From Planoprotostelium fungivorum (Eukaryota; Evosea; Variosea; Cavosteliida; Cavosteliaceae), in the NCBI GenBank assembly GCA_003024175.1, contig MDYQ01000029.1:62001-126000 (forward strand): DNA of 64,000 bases, in the 5' to 3' direction. Positions 24,901 through 37,129 of the stretch are shown here, one piece after another; the first letter of the stretch is position 1; the number at the start of each line of letters is the position of its first letter. The notes under the pieces are model-generated. The model worked only from the letters and a program-made list of their open reading frames with translations, searched no databases and was not told the origin of the DNA. A program made the translations under genes and the position numbers.

Positions 24901-27900
24901 TCAGCAATTATCCGTGCTGCCCTCGATGGCCGCCCCAGGAAATCAAACTTATGGCATCTCCATCATCAATTCCTTCGGGACCTTCTCTGGTTCTGTCGTA
25001 GTGGTCGTGCCCATCTACATCTTGTCCATCGATATCCCAGCGATCACAGTCATGTGATACCATTCTCATCCTATTCTTCGAGCTAAAATCCAACAGGATA
25101 TCTACCCCCACTTCGATGCAAGCTGTGATGTGCAGTGCACTGGGTTTGAACTATCTGTGGAGTCTGAACGGTGCCACGTACAGCGGATTTCAAATGACGA
25201 TACCGGCGTATCGGCTTAATCAAGGCTATAATTTGATCTCCTTGACCGCCTCTGCTTCTTCCACTCTATCTCAATCGACTTCTCGATCGGTGAGTTCACA
25301 TACTTATCAAGCATCCACCAAGAGGTGAAGGTTGACCAGTCCATCAGTTCAACGCACTGGCTTCACCTCCAATCATCGTCATTTCTCCCTCCACTTCTAT
25401 ATCCGCGAAATTGGACAACACGATCATCATCGATGCTTCGAATTCCATCGATGTAGATCGCGATCCTACTAGTGACACTCCATCAGCGCTTGTTTACTCC
25501 TGGTCGAAAATCAATGCTCTCTCGGGTGAATTATTCATATTCACATACTCTGCGTTGACGGTCGACAGATTCTGATCTTGCAAATGCCACGCTGATTTTC
25601 CCTCCCAATACCTTTGCCGTTGGAGTTTACACATTCATTCTAACCGTACGATCACCATACGGCCTTTCCTCGGCCACTTCCGTATATCTCAACGTTTCAC
25701 TCACCATACCCCCTCCCAACTACGTCTTAGTGACGTCTTACAGTGGCGACGTGTGTCGCGGCAGTCAGCCTCAACTGATAACGGCCTATTACGTTAATTC
25801 ATGTTATCTCAACGGGTCGCGTACGATGATGATGAACGCATCGTCAGCGACTATGACCGTCCAGAGTGAGATGAATCACTTCAACTACGTCACTGATTTT
25901 TCGAAAAGGATACGTGTGTGACGTTCAATGCCTGAATTGCGCCCTCGACACCAACTTGACGAGTGGATGTTATCTCGAGGGAGCACTGTATACTTCCATG
26001 AGCTTGCCTTCCTACTCGGATAGCGGGAGCAACGTGGTGCAGACTTGGTGTCTGAACGTTCCCTGCACTCAACCTTCGATCATCAAGATCTATCCCGCCC
26101 AACGCCCATGCTCCTATTCATGTGGGACAATCTCGATGACGTCGTTTGATGTAGTGCAGCGACGAACGGTACAATTGGATTTCCTCAGTATGCCTGTGAC
26201 ACGAACAATGTCTATCGATACTCCTGCTCGAGCTCTTCGTGCTCGTCTTGCTCACTGGCCGACACCATCCCGCTCAAAACGTTCCAGAGCGTGGGAGGTT
26301 CTTATGTCTATCACACGTGTGGCACTTGGAGTATCAATCAACCTTCAGGTGGATGAATGATGAAGTCTTACCGTTATTCAAATTTGTCGCAGGAACCGTG
26401 AGAAACTTTCCGTTTTATTCCGACTTTCGATTGGGAGTTAATGCAAGCCTTATCGCACCTCGCTTACCCTTCTGGTACTTTTTCGGTCTCGCAGGGATCA
26501 CACAGAACGATCAGATATACGCATTGTGAGTCCTCTGATTGATCGCCGCTGACTGTGCATAGCGTGGGGAACAATGTCACCGGAGGCGTATGTGGTTCCA
26601 TCAATCTCAATGTTGCCATGACACCCGGAGATTGGATCGTATCGAGTGTAGGTTCGTACAATGGTACCGGCTACCCTCTCCTTATGGTACACGATTCCAC
26701 ATCTCAACTCGTCTTCAATCAGAGCCTTACCGTTACGAGCGTCAAGTCCACCAAGAGCAGTAATTTCTCCATCACCTATTACGATGTGTTCACTCTGACT
26801 TACATTCTCAACAATTGTACGGATCCCGTATCGTCGCTGAAACTATTTAATGTTTCCGTACAAAAGGTTCACGCTCCAGGTGATGTATGATGGTGGCGTC
26901 GATCTTCTGACGCCGTTAGCGATCAGCGTTGGAAATATCACCGGTGCTAATTTTCAAGGAACGATCGGCCTCAATCCCGTTCCACAAGGTAGATTTTCGT
27001 CCTAAATTCAAACTGACATCTTCACAGTGGGCAATTGGATCTTTCGGTCTTCCGGTCTCACCAATGCTTCGTCTGTCATCGCGGGACCACTCTTACCCGG
27101 CATACCACCCTCTGGAAACAACGTGGCTTATCTGAGATCCATCACGGGAGGTTGTGCCTCTGTCGAGAACGACGTGAAGTTGACACCCGGTATCGCATAC
27201 ACCCTCAACCTTCAATTGGCCGGCGCATCCTCTTCTTCGATTCCTTTGCAGGATGGAAACATGCTCGTACAGGTGAGATGTGGCGATGTGTGATGAAACT
27301 AACGATTCTCTTGAGGTATCCGTCACGTCCACGTCTAGGACGATCAACAGCAGTATATCTATCACGCAGACTACACCTTTCTCAGCGTACAATGTTATCT
27401 TACCGGCTACGATCGATCAAGTATTTCACGTCACCGTGGCGGGAGACCTCAGTTCCTGTGGGTTGGGCGTACAAGATCACATGATCTATCTGGACAATCT
27501 GTTCTTCTATCCCATACCTCTGCCTCAAGTCATTCTTGTGACTACTAAACCGAGCTTCATATTGCCCTTCGGCACTCTGCAGATCACAGGTGAGGTTGTC
27601 CTACGAACGGTAACGATTCACGTTTCTCCAGGTTTCAATTTGGGAGCGGATGTATCTTCTGTTTTGGTCCAGATCAACGGCAGTGCTTGTCAGAACCTCG
27701 TCCTGCAGAGCTCTCAATCCCTCTCTTGTTTTTACCCCAATCCACAATACAGCGTGGTCTATCCTTCAACGCTTACCGTATACAATCAGACCATCAACTT
27801 CACATCCGTATGGAATTGTGAGAATTCTATGTTCGATTCGGTAGGTAACAATGCGTTACAGATGGAAACTTCTCGTACAGTTCAACTTTCACATCCAACT

Positions 27901-30900
27901 CGACCCTCACGGTCAATTTCTCCACGCCAACGAATCAAGGAGGACAAAACACGTTCGCCACGTTTCCCTGCGGACAGATGATTACGACCGAGTTGAACAT
28001 CAGTCAGAGCGTCTGCATGTGGCTGAGTAATTCTGTCTTGCAGGCCACATTGTCCGTCTTTCCCAAACAGATACAAGTATCACCGATCGTAAAGCGAGCA
28101 GACGATGATTCTCCCATCTCTTCGGTGAGGCTGACGCAAGAGAGCTAGAGCTGATGTATCATAGAACATAACCAAAATAGTCTTCTCTTCGCTGCCAAAT
28201 CTTCAGATCACGACAGTGGCGTCTTCCTTTGATGCTTGTACCCCCATAGTCGTCTCTATATCTCCCTCACCTTTCTCTCTGCCGGATGATGTCACAGCAT
28301 GTTACATGAGCTCTGGCATTCTGCAAGGCAATTCTCTTCAGTACACCATCCCATCGAATTCTCTCTATCCTGGCACCTTCTCGATCAATTGTTCGGTGAC
28401 TGCTTTCTGTACGTCGTTCTCCCTCTAATCACGCCAGTAGATTCAATCACGCATCTTTGGTGATAGCAATGGAACTTATTCATTCTCTGTTATCATGCCA
28501 AAATTCGCTGCCGTGGCTCTCACCGATCCCAGCTCCCCGTCCCAATTTGCCATCTACCAGAATGTCAGCGTCACTGCTACGATCTCTCCTGCTTGTACCA
28601 CCGGTATCTTTCTCACTTGGTCTCTCAACAAGTTTTCCATCAACGGCTCCACTGTAATCATCCCAGCTTATCACCTCAGCCCCGGTACAAACGTAATCGG
28701 TGTCACTCTGACGTCATCTGCCGGGGTGGTGGGAGACACGAGCAGTCTCCTCGTACAAGCTTACACCACACCCCCAGTCGCCTCCATCGTCCCAGACTAC
28801 AACGTAAAGAGGATGGTATCGGAAGATTTTACGATCAGTGTCTGTGGTTCGTACGATCCAGACAGCAACCCTTCTGTGGGCAACAGTTTGATCTACGGTT
28901 GGACTTGTCTCGTGCAAGGAACGACTCAACCTTGTCAATACGCCAACGGAACAGAGGTTCGGTTCTCAAACACAACTTGTAATCTGACCTTCACTGCCAA
29001 CAAACTACCCGTTGGCGTGTACAGGTGAGAGACATCTCATCGAAATGTCTGATGCGATTCAGTTTCTCTCTCGTTTTGCAGGGAAAACTGCGCACTACTT
29101 CCGTCTACGTGTCGGTGAACATCATCCCCTACGTGCAGCCTGCGAATTACATCGTGGAGAACGTATACACTCGTTCATCTTGCAACGGAGATATCGTACA
29201 GACTAGGTATACTCCCGTCAATACATGTATATACGACCAAGTTGGAAGATACATCAGCTATGTCACACTGAGAGGTGACATTTTGGGTGAGAGACGTTAT
29301 GGCGTAATGTTCGATTCAAATGTAGTCAGTCACCACTTGTGGTTGTTCATCCTGTACTCCTCAGCCAGCCACTCCTAGCTGCACGGTGATGTCGAATCAT
29401 ACTTCGGCACACGCTCACATAATCACAGATGTCCAGTGCCCTGATTCTACCGTCTTATCTCGACGACGGAAACACTGCAGTTCAGATCAGATGTTCCGAT
29501 TCCCTCTGCTCTTCCATCAGTAATTACGTGTTTTTCCCCGCCAAAAGACAATGTACATCGACATCGCCGGGAGGTGGGAAATAGAATATCGACGTACGTC
29601 TGAATTATATCAGATGCCACTGATATCTCATTTCCCACCCTGTCTTGTTCTCTATCGTCAGGCATTACTCTGTATGATTGCTTCGCAAATTGTACGGGGT
29701 GTACGATGACGTCATCGATCCCAACGGGGCAGACGATATCCATGGATACCAATTCTATTCTCTTCCAAGGCCCAGGTTACAATCTGTTCACATGCAGCAC
29801 CTGGAACGCAGTGGACCGAGCGGGTGAGAGATCAACATCTCTTCTCCTCTTCTCATCGATACTCTCAGGATGTTCCACAGCTCCTCTCTCTGGACCGTTC
29901 AGTTATGGCGAATCGTTTTCCAATTCAATCGTTCCTCCGTGGTCATTCGGCCCTTTCGCTGGTGTGGTTAATTCTACAAACGATCTCAATGCACCTCTGA
30001 CATCGGATCAATTATTCGCATAGTGAGTTTTATTCTCATCGTAACAATTGTGACGTCATCAGCCTCTCCGGCGATGCGTACGGAACGTGCGGGCAGTTTT
30101 CATCATGTGTCGTTGCTGGTCCGGGCCAATGGTTGCTTCAATTCCGCGTCTCTTCTTCCTCCTCTTCTGCGTTATCCGTCAAGGTGTGTCGATCTCTCAG
30201 ATGTACGACTGAATTGAGCAGATTCTTCTGAACAATTACATCATCTCTACGGCCACATTCAATGCATCCCACCTACAGTGGATCGTACATAATGTGAGTC
30301 AGCGATGTAGATGTACAAATGACAGCGAGCAGATCTCAGTGAAGCTGACGTCAGGAGGATATGTCCGTCTACAATTTGATGACATTCTGTGCAATGGTAC
30401 GAAGACATACGTCGACGACGTCACATTCAATCTCTTATCCCCGATCAGTGAGTGAAACATTTGACATAATCAACGTCACATCGTGAATGATCATGAATTC
30501 AGTTCCACTCTTTGAAAACATCAGCGGTGGTGGCTTCCCTGGAAACATATCTTCTGCCTACTTCCTTCCTCCCTCCATCGGTTTGTGGAGCTTCAGTGGA
30601 GCTGGCATCCAATTGGCCTCCGACGGCAACAGTCCTTACGGTTACGTATTCAGTTCCCTCTTTGATTCCTCCACCGCATTCATCCGCTCGATCTCTGGAG
30701 GGTGAGGCGTAGTGTACGTATGTAATTCATGATGGACAGATGTGGTTCCATCTCAACTGACATCGGTGTCTCCGCTCGATCTGCATATCGATTAGGATTC
30801 AGAGTCGCAGGAAGGATTAGATCTACGATCACGTCAGATTCAGATCTGCTCCTCCATCTCTCAGTGACAGGAACGAGATCCATCTACAATGCTTCCGTAC

Positions 30901-33900
30901 AAGTTCCTGCATCGGCTCAGGTGATGCACTCATCCTCTCTCTTCGTACTCTGACGAGAGGAAAGTCGTACGATTACATATTTCTGACGGACGATTCAACC
31001 GTGATTCATTTATCGGTGGTGGCCGACGCCGCTTCGTGTACCTTTGGACCGATGATGCATTCTGCCTTTGTATCCGGATTTTTCATCACTCGTATCCTCA
31101 AACCATCCATCACATCGATACAGACAGGTGGTATGTTCCATCTCATCGTGGGTTGATCTCTCATCGCAGATGGTGTCTTTGGTACGTTGACTTTGGTCGG
31201 AGCGGGGTTTGGTACAGATGCCAGTGATATCACGGTGAACATCGGATCTGGCATCTGCGAGAATGTCACCCTGTCTACGTATGGAATCATGTGTCAATTC
31301 GATCCTGTGGTAAATATTGTATACAACGCTTCCATCACGGTGGGGCTTCAGACCACCCCATTCAACGTCACATGGAGATGTGAGATGTACATGAAGTAAT
31401 TGCATCTTCTTACGATGTTAGACGCGAATATCAACTACACGGCCACCTTTGATTCTGCCAATTCCGTCGTCGTATCTTTCTCACAACCCACCAATGGTCT
31501 CGCATTGAATTTCACGTGTGACAAATACTTCATCACGAGTGAGTTGGAGAGCTCGAGTAATCATCTCATTCCATCAGGCTTTTCTCTCGCTTCTTCAAAT
31601 TGCATCTGGTACAACTCGTCATCTGTGACGATCTACATAGATCCAGAGATCATTCCTCAGATCTTCACAATTCAGATCCGTCCCGTCATCACATCGGCAA
31701 ACATGATTCCAATTTCACCTCGAGTCGTGACCACCACGACACCTTCATTGGGTCAGATTTCACTCTCTATCATCGATTGCGGAGCTTGCTCTAGTCCCGC
31801 CGTTCAACTTTCTTCCTCCCCCTTCAGAAGTGCCACCGATATCATCATGTGGAATATATCTCCAGCTTATTTTAGCATTCCAAACGGTGGGAAGATGACA
31901 TCATAATGTTATATTATATATTATGAATGTTATATCTCATGAATGATGTATATTATGAATGCTAAGTAAGGATGATAGGTCCTGATATCACCATGGATGC
32001 ATTGAAGTTGCCTCCTGGGTTCTATCAGCTGTCCGCTACGATCATCTCTAATTTATTTGGTAATAGTAGCACCTCCACCGCTTTCCACATGTCTGTACCA
32101 GAGATCTCTATCTCTTCTCCCAGCTCTACTCTCTTGCTCCTTCAATCTTTCCCTCTATCAGCGACCACAACGAAGACCTGTAACACGTCATCACTCTCCT
32201 ATCTATGGATCTTACCGAGATCTAAGACATTGAGCGGTTCCTCCGTCATTGTAGCTCCGTACAGTCTCCTGCTCGGGCTTAATGCGCTCAATCTGAATAT
32301 TTCCGTGCTAGATTCACCTTCTCTCGGTAGGTATTTTGCTATTGGATGTGTGACTGAATGTATCACGCAGGTATAACGCTTCCTTTCGTCGTGGCAACTT
32401 CGGGCACTCCTCCCGTCATATCCATCATACAGGTGAATCATCTAATATCAATCACTCTGATGGTACTCTGTGATGATCGTACTCAGGGTTCTTCTTTCAC
32501 GAGAGGTATCAACGCTTCGTGGGGCCTTAACGCCTCCGCCACAGATCCCGATCAAGATCCCAACGATCTCAACCACCGTCCTCTCTCCTTCCGATGGACT
32601 TGCCTTCGCATCAACGGCCACGTTTGTGTCAACCGCCTCAACCAACCTCTACTATCAAACAGTACGGGGAACTCTCTCTTCTTTCCAACGCAGACATTAA
32701 CGGCTGGAACTCACGTCTTCACCCTCGAAGTGACCTCGGCAACATCTCAGGCATCGGCAAGTGCTTATGTACAAGTAGTTCAAGGTTTACCTCCGGTCGT
32801 TGCGATCAGCGGCCCGCAGCCTTACGCCTCCGCATCAGAACGTATCGTGCTGTACGGACAAGTCGTCACGTCAAATGCCGTGACGTATCAGTGGACGGTG
32901 TCTCTCTTCGATGCAGGCACCAACATCTCCTTCCTATTCGATCTCGCCTCTCCCAATGTTCTCTCTGATGCTGACTCACCCGTACTCATCCTCGCGCCGA
33001 ACGTGGTGTCTCTTGGAGTTCGTTACGAATTTCAGTTGACCGCGACGGATACAGTTTCGAATCTCCAAGGTTATTCTTCGATTATCATCCAGACAACAAA
33101 TCCTCCCACACCGGGTGAGACTATCTCTGATCTGTTTGTTAGCGTAAGATTCTCATCAGAATTCAACAGGTCTATTGGACGTAGATTCATTCAATGGCAC
33201 ATTATACGATTCTCTCTTCACCGTCAGGACTTACAACTGGTCGACCGAATACGCTCCTCTCAGCTATGCATTCTATTATGCCCCCGCCGATCGACCAGAC
33301 AACCTCATCAACTTTTACGTCGGTTTCAACGAGACTGCATCCATGATCATCAATTCTCCAGATGATCAAGTCATCCTTACAGTCATCGCCACGGACGTCC
33401 ACGGAACATCATCTCGGATCGATCAGAAATTCACCTTCCAATCATCAACTATGAACGTGGACGGTCTCATATCTCAGATATTGGAGGCGATCGATTATTC
33501 ATCATCGATCTCGGTGGACAATGGCATTCAGTCTCTCTTGAGCATCTACCACGGATCGAGCCTGACGAACCAACAGAGGACCAACCTCATTCAATCGATG
33601 CAGAACGTCTTTGTGATGTGTTCGAATCAACCAGTGGACGGCCTCACCGCAACTCAACGATTGAAGATCGCATCGATGCTGTGTTCTTCATCCAGATGCC
33701 CCACTATTCTGGTTCAATTACTGCGAGGCATGCTGGATCACATCAAACTGAACGGTTCAACGCTGCCAGATGACTTCACCTCATTTGCTATGCCTGTCAT
33801 CACCGCATCGATCTCATCCCGAAAGAGGGCGAGCACCGTGAACTACCAGCAGGTCGGTAGAATGTTTCTGTTCTCATCTGATCGATCATAGATGGTGGAA

Positions 33901-35979
33901 GATCTGATAGATCTACAATTACAGAATCGCATCTGTGGTGAGAGAGCGCAGATTGGAAGGAGCGAAGTCTTCTCTGTCTTTAGCACGAGACAATCGGCGA
34001 CGGTCATCAATGGCCTTACCTTGGGCTTCACCAATGGTAACGTTACTCTGCCCAAATCATTCGTCTCGGCATCGACCACAGGTACACGCCATCGTCTCTC
34101 GTCTTCTCATCGTCACAGATTGTTACGATATCAAGTTCATCTCGTGGAATGGAACAGAATCGTCCAACTCTTCTGCTCCCATTCTATCGCTGAGAGTCTC
34201 TCCCGGTGTCTATCGTGATCTGAGACAGAACGTGGTCCTCAATTTCCGCACCACCTCGACCAGTTCACTCTACTGCGCCAGCCGAGAGAATTCCAGTCAT
34301 CCATTCGAAAGAGATCCTCTCTGCATCTATCAATCCATCGGTGGATCAGCCAGCTGCTCTTGCAATCACCTCACAGAATACACCGTCTATCTCGAGCCGA
34401 GGATTCAGACTTCTCAGGTCAACAATCAAGTGGCACCCACATCAGCCGATGGAGCAAGCGTGCCCGTCGGTATCATAGCCGGTGTTGCACTGGGTGGTGC
34501 TGCCTTCCTATTACTGATCGTACTTCTCCTCGCATTGTACCTGAGACAACAGAATCGATCGAAGAGAGCACTCGGTATCTCCATGATCAACTTGTCACCC
34601 GAAGATTTTGCATCGGTTCGAAGCGGTGCTCTGAATGCAGACGAATTGTCCAACATGAAGCAGATTGGTGCGGGAGCATTCGGTGTGGTATACAGGTGAG
34701 TCTTTCCGTATCATTGTACCTGATGATGTGTAGAGCTCAATGGAGGGAGTTAAATGTGGCGGTGAGGAAAAAGTTTTAGATTCGAATTGATCGTGTGCAG
34801 GTGAAACAGATGAAGAATATTCACGCTACGTCGGCAGAGTTGAAGGACTTTATCTCGGAAGTATCGATTCTGCAGAATTTGAGAGCTCATCCGGTGAGAA
34901 AGAAGACGAGACGAACGTGTGCTAAATGTGTCAGAACTTGGTCATGTTTATCGGTATCACGATTCCACCACAGATGTTGACCATCGTCATGTGAGATTAC
35001 CAATCGTTCGATCTCTTACCATGATAACAGTGAGTACTGTGCACAAGGCTCTATGTACAATTATCTACGTGATCACACAGTAGAGATGTGTACCAAATTG
35101 GATTTCGTCATCGGTATCGCCAGAGTGAGTCGATCATAGATAGACATCCATCAACAATAACGCAGGGCATGCTACACTTGCACAAAGAGAACATCATTCA
35201 TCGTGATCTCGCCGTACGAAACATTCTCCTGACTGAATCACTGGTGAGGATGTATTGTATGCATATTCGTCTGACGTTATCAGGTTCCTAAAGTCAGTGA
35301 CTTTGGCCTCTCTAGAGCCATACAAGAGAGCGAAGATGCATCACAGACACAGAGCATGACGGGCCCCATCAAGTGGATGTCACCCGAATGTGAGTCACGA
35401 TCATCAATCACATTGCACGATCATCATCATGATGACACCTCCGTAGCCCTCTTTGCGAAACAGTATTCATCCAAATCCGACGTCTGGTCATTCGGGTGAA
35501 TCTCTAATTACATCGCATTTTGACTCTACTCAGTGTAGTCATCTGGGAGATCGTCACGGTGGAAGATCCCTTCAAAGACCTCTCTCCCGTAGATGTCGCC
35601 GTCGGGGTGGTGAGAGATGGTCTGAGATTGGTCGTTCCTTCAGACATTCCACCCCTCTTGGATTCCCTCATGAAGAGTGAGATTTTTTCGTCCGATCGAT
35701 CCGTCTCATGCGTCATCAGGCTGCTGGAATCAAGAGCCGACGGACCGTCCCAACTTCGTTCAGATCTGTCGGAGTCTGCAGAAATCGACAGACGTTCGAG
35801 AAGAGTTGGCCAACGATCAGATCGAAGATGCAGAACTTCATCATCAACAGGCAGATGACAGTCACCAATACGAAGCTCTTCACTTGTCAGATGCTCTGAC
35901 TGCAGCGAAGGGAGAATCTGGGGCAGTCGTACCTGGAAATCAACTGCAAGTGGAATCACAGTACAGCGAGTCGATTTGA
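21978..35979 (+). CDS. Giant REJ/PKD-type receptor with GPS motif and tyrosine-kinase-like domain
   Basis: One long multi-exon gene, with dozens of short introns. It starts with a signal peptide (MLTPLLLLALTSPCLAAS). The ectodomain has three large units (22030-25720, 25721-29145, 29146-33115), each with a cysteine-bearing YVVxSxYS start, jelly-roll-like segments, a VQDHVMYVDNF type motif, an IPT/TIG-like stretch (FGTLTLVGAGFG), PKD-like segments and a REJ-like stretch with DPDQDPN or DPDSNP then W-T-C. A membrane-proximal region ends in CSCNHLTEYTVYL, a GPS motif with the HL/T cleavage site. One helix (VPVGIIAGVALGGAAFLLLI, 34460-34545) leads to a kinase: IGAGAFGVV, VAVKQM, HRDLAVRN, VSDFGLSR, GPIKWMSPE, DVWSFG, CWNQEPTDRPNF. 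All catalytic residues are present; the activation loop has no tyrosine. No internal signal peptide or terminator was seen, but a gene break inside the ectodomain is not excluded. Stop TGA 35977-35979. Confidence 0.82.
22030..25720 (+). repeat. Receptor ectodomain unit 1 of 3
   Basis: Begins SYVVASTYSACGG with a CY about 30 residues on. It contains NGDFESSS, FCSYVEQQVQLLPNRAYKF, FGVQDHVMYVDNFVITLLP and near its end a REJ-like SIDVDRDP then VYSWSK. It resembles units 2 and 3 at the protein level, not as near-identical DNA, so the triplication is old. Confidence 0.7.
25721..29145 (+). repeat. Receptor ectodomain unit 2 of 3
   Basis: Begins NYVLVTSYSGDVCRG with NSCYL following. It contains GNNVTGGVCGSINLNV, LGVQDHMIYLDNLFFYP, PFGTLQITG and the REJ-like CGSYDPDSNPSVGNSLIYGW. 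Same order of elements as unit 1, about 3.4 kb long. Confidence 0.7.
29146..33115 (+). repeat. Receptor ectodomain unit 3 of 3
   Basis: Begins NYIVENVYTRSSCNGD with NTCIYD following. It contains CGSISTDIGVSARSAYRLGF, an IPT-like FGTLTLVGAGFGTDASDIT, PKD-like stretches, and the best-preserved REJ-like segment LNASATDPDQDPN then LSFRWTCLRINGHVC. It leads directly into the membrane-proximal GPS region. Confidence 0.7.
34355..34375 (+). other. GPS autoproteolysis motif CSCNHLT
   Basis: Encodes C-S-C-N-H-L-T about 30 residues before the membrane helix, with upstream cysteines (LYCASREN, PLCIYQ). In adhesion GPCRs and polycystin-1 the chain is cut between L and T of H-L-T. Both the His and the Thr are present, so cleavage is plausible here. 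The usual tryptophans of the motif are not evident. Confidence 0.75.
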
Positions 35980-36037
35980 AGGAATGAATTAGAGTTGGTT
36001 ATCGATTCGTATAGACATAGATCTTAACCGATTTTAT

Positions 36038-36067
36038 TTCGCGAGATGATGATCATCCTCTCGCGAA
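36038..36067. other. Near-perfect 30-bp palindrome between convergent genes
   Basis: Nine-base arms TTCGCGAGA and TCTCGCGAA surround a centre that is itself nearly palindromic (GATGATCATC), leaving two mismatched positions over 30 bp. It lies 59 bp past the receptor stop, in the 218-bp gap before the convergent FHA gene. It may be a shared 3' processing/termination hairpin or a TCTCGCGA-type protein site. Confidence 0.7.
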
Positions 36068-36197
36068 TCAGGCACGCGTGTGATCATCATCAGAGCCATC
36101 GAGTGGTTGATGTTATAACATGTCTGATTCTCATATCAATCTGCCGTTATAATTCGATATGCAATGGTATCCTCATTCTCGTCATCTGATCGCATGA

Positions 36198-37075
36198 TCA
36201 ATGTATCGTCTCTTGTGTCACCTCACCCGCTTCGTATGGTTTGTATAGAGAGATGATGTCTCCAGCATGTGCCACGTTCTTCTTTCTCTTCCCGATCTTC
36301 TCGTCATTGATGAATGTGCCGTTGAAACTGTCCTCGGTCAACCGATAGAATGTGATGGCATTTCTGATCACCTCTCGTCTTCGATGTGTATCTCATCATT
36401 GTCTATGACGATCTTGCAGTGGAACGCACTGATGAAACGACGATCGGGAGGGAAATGAATGAGTTCAGATGGTTGAGCCTCTGAAATCGTCTTCAACCGA
36501 TGTGACTTCTTTCCAAAGAGGTATGAGATGCCTCTCTTGACTGATAAGAAGATCATCGAACTGGACAGGATGATTCAAATACTCACCTTCTATCGATGGA
36601 TAGACTGGATTCAGAGAAGAAAGAGTGCCCCACACATCACGTGATGAAGAAGAAGCAACGGGTCGAATGATTTCAGTTTGAAGACGGAGAAGGTTATATC
36701 CTGGAGTTCCTTCTCTTCTAAGTCGATTGTAATGATGGATCGAATCGTACCGCTCGTGATCAGTGTTGGTAGTCGCATGAGCCCACAAATCTTCTGTGAA
36801 GAATCATCTTGATTGAGATCCAGTATCGTGTCCATTCTCAACAGATCATTCCTCTTCTTCCTCTTCAACTCTCTGAACATGCATCAGACCAGAATTGTAT
36901 CCATACATCACTCGTCCACAGGCGTGAGGTCCAGCACAGTGACCGTCCTCAACAATGAATGCTTATCACTCAGAACCGAATCATCGGCATTTGAAATCCC
37001 ATCTAGACTCGTCACCGTTCGAAAGAGTTTCTGTCTCTTTCTAGATGCCCTATCATCACACGTGGTATCACTCAT
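36198..37075 (-). CDS. Small FHA-domain protein
   Basis: Starts MSDTTCDDRASRKRQKLF (ATG 37073-37075) with a basic, Ser/Thr-rich N-terminus containing two similar RTVTSLDG and RTVTVLDL pieces. A single FHA domain makes up the C-terminal half: DVWGTLSSLNPVYP, YLFGKKSH (Gly-Lys in place of the usual Gly-Arg), RFISAFHCKIVI (S-x-x-H intact), SFNGTFINDEKIGKK (NGT intact) and GDIISLYKPYEAGE. The domain resembles the CHK2/Rad53 type, but no kinase follows; the stop is TGA at 36198-36200. At least three introns; the joint between the N-terminal exon and the exon at about 36800-36590 was not fully resolved. Likely a phosphothreonine-reader adaptor; partner unknown. Confidence 0.75.
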
Positions 37076-37129
37076 GTTATTTGAAATCGTTGTCGGCGGG
37101 AAACAATAAAAAATAACATTTCCATCTTT

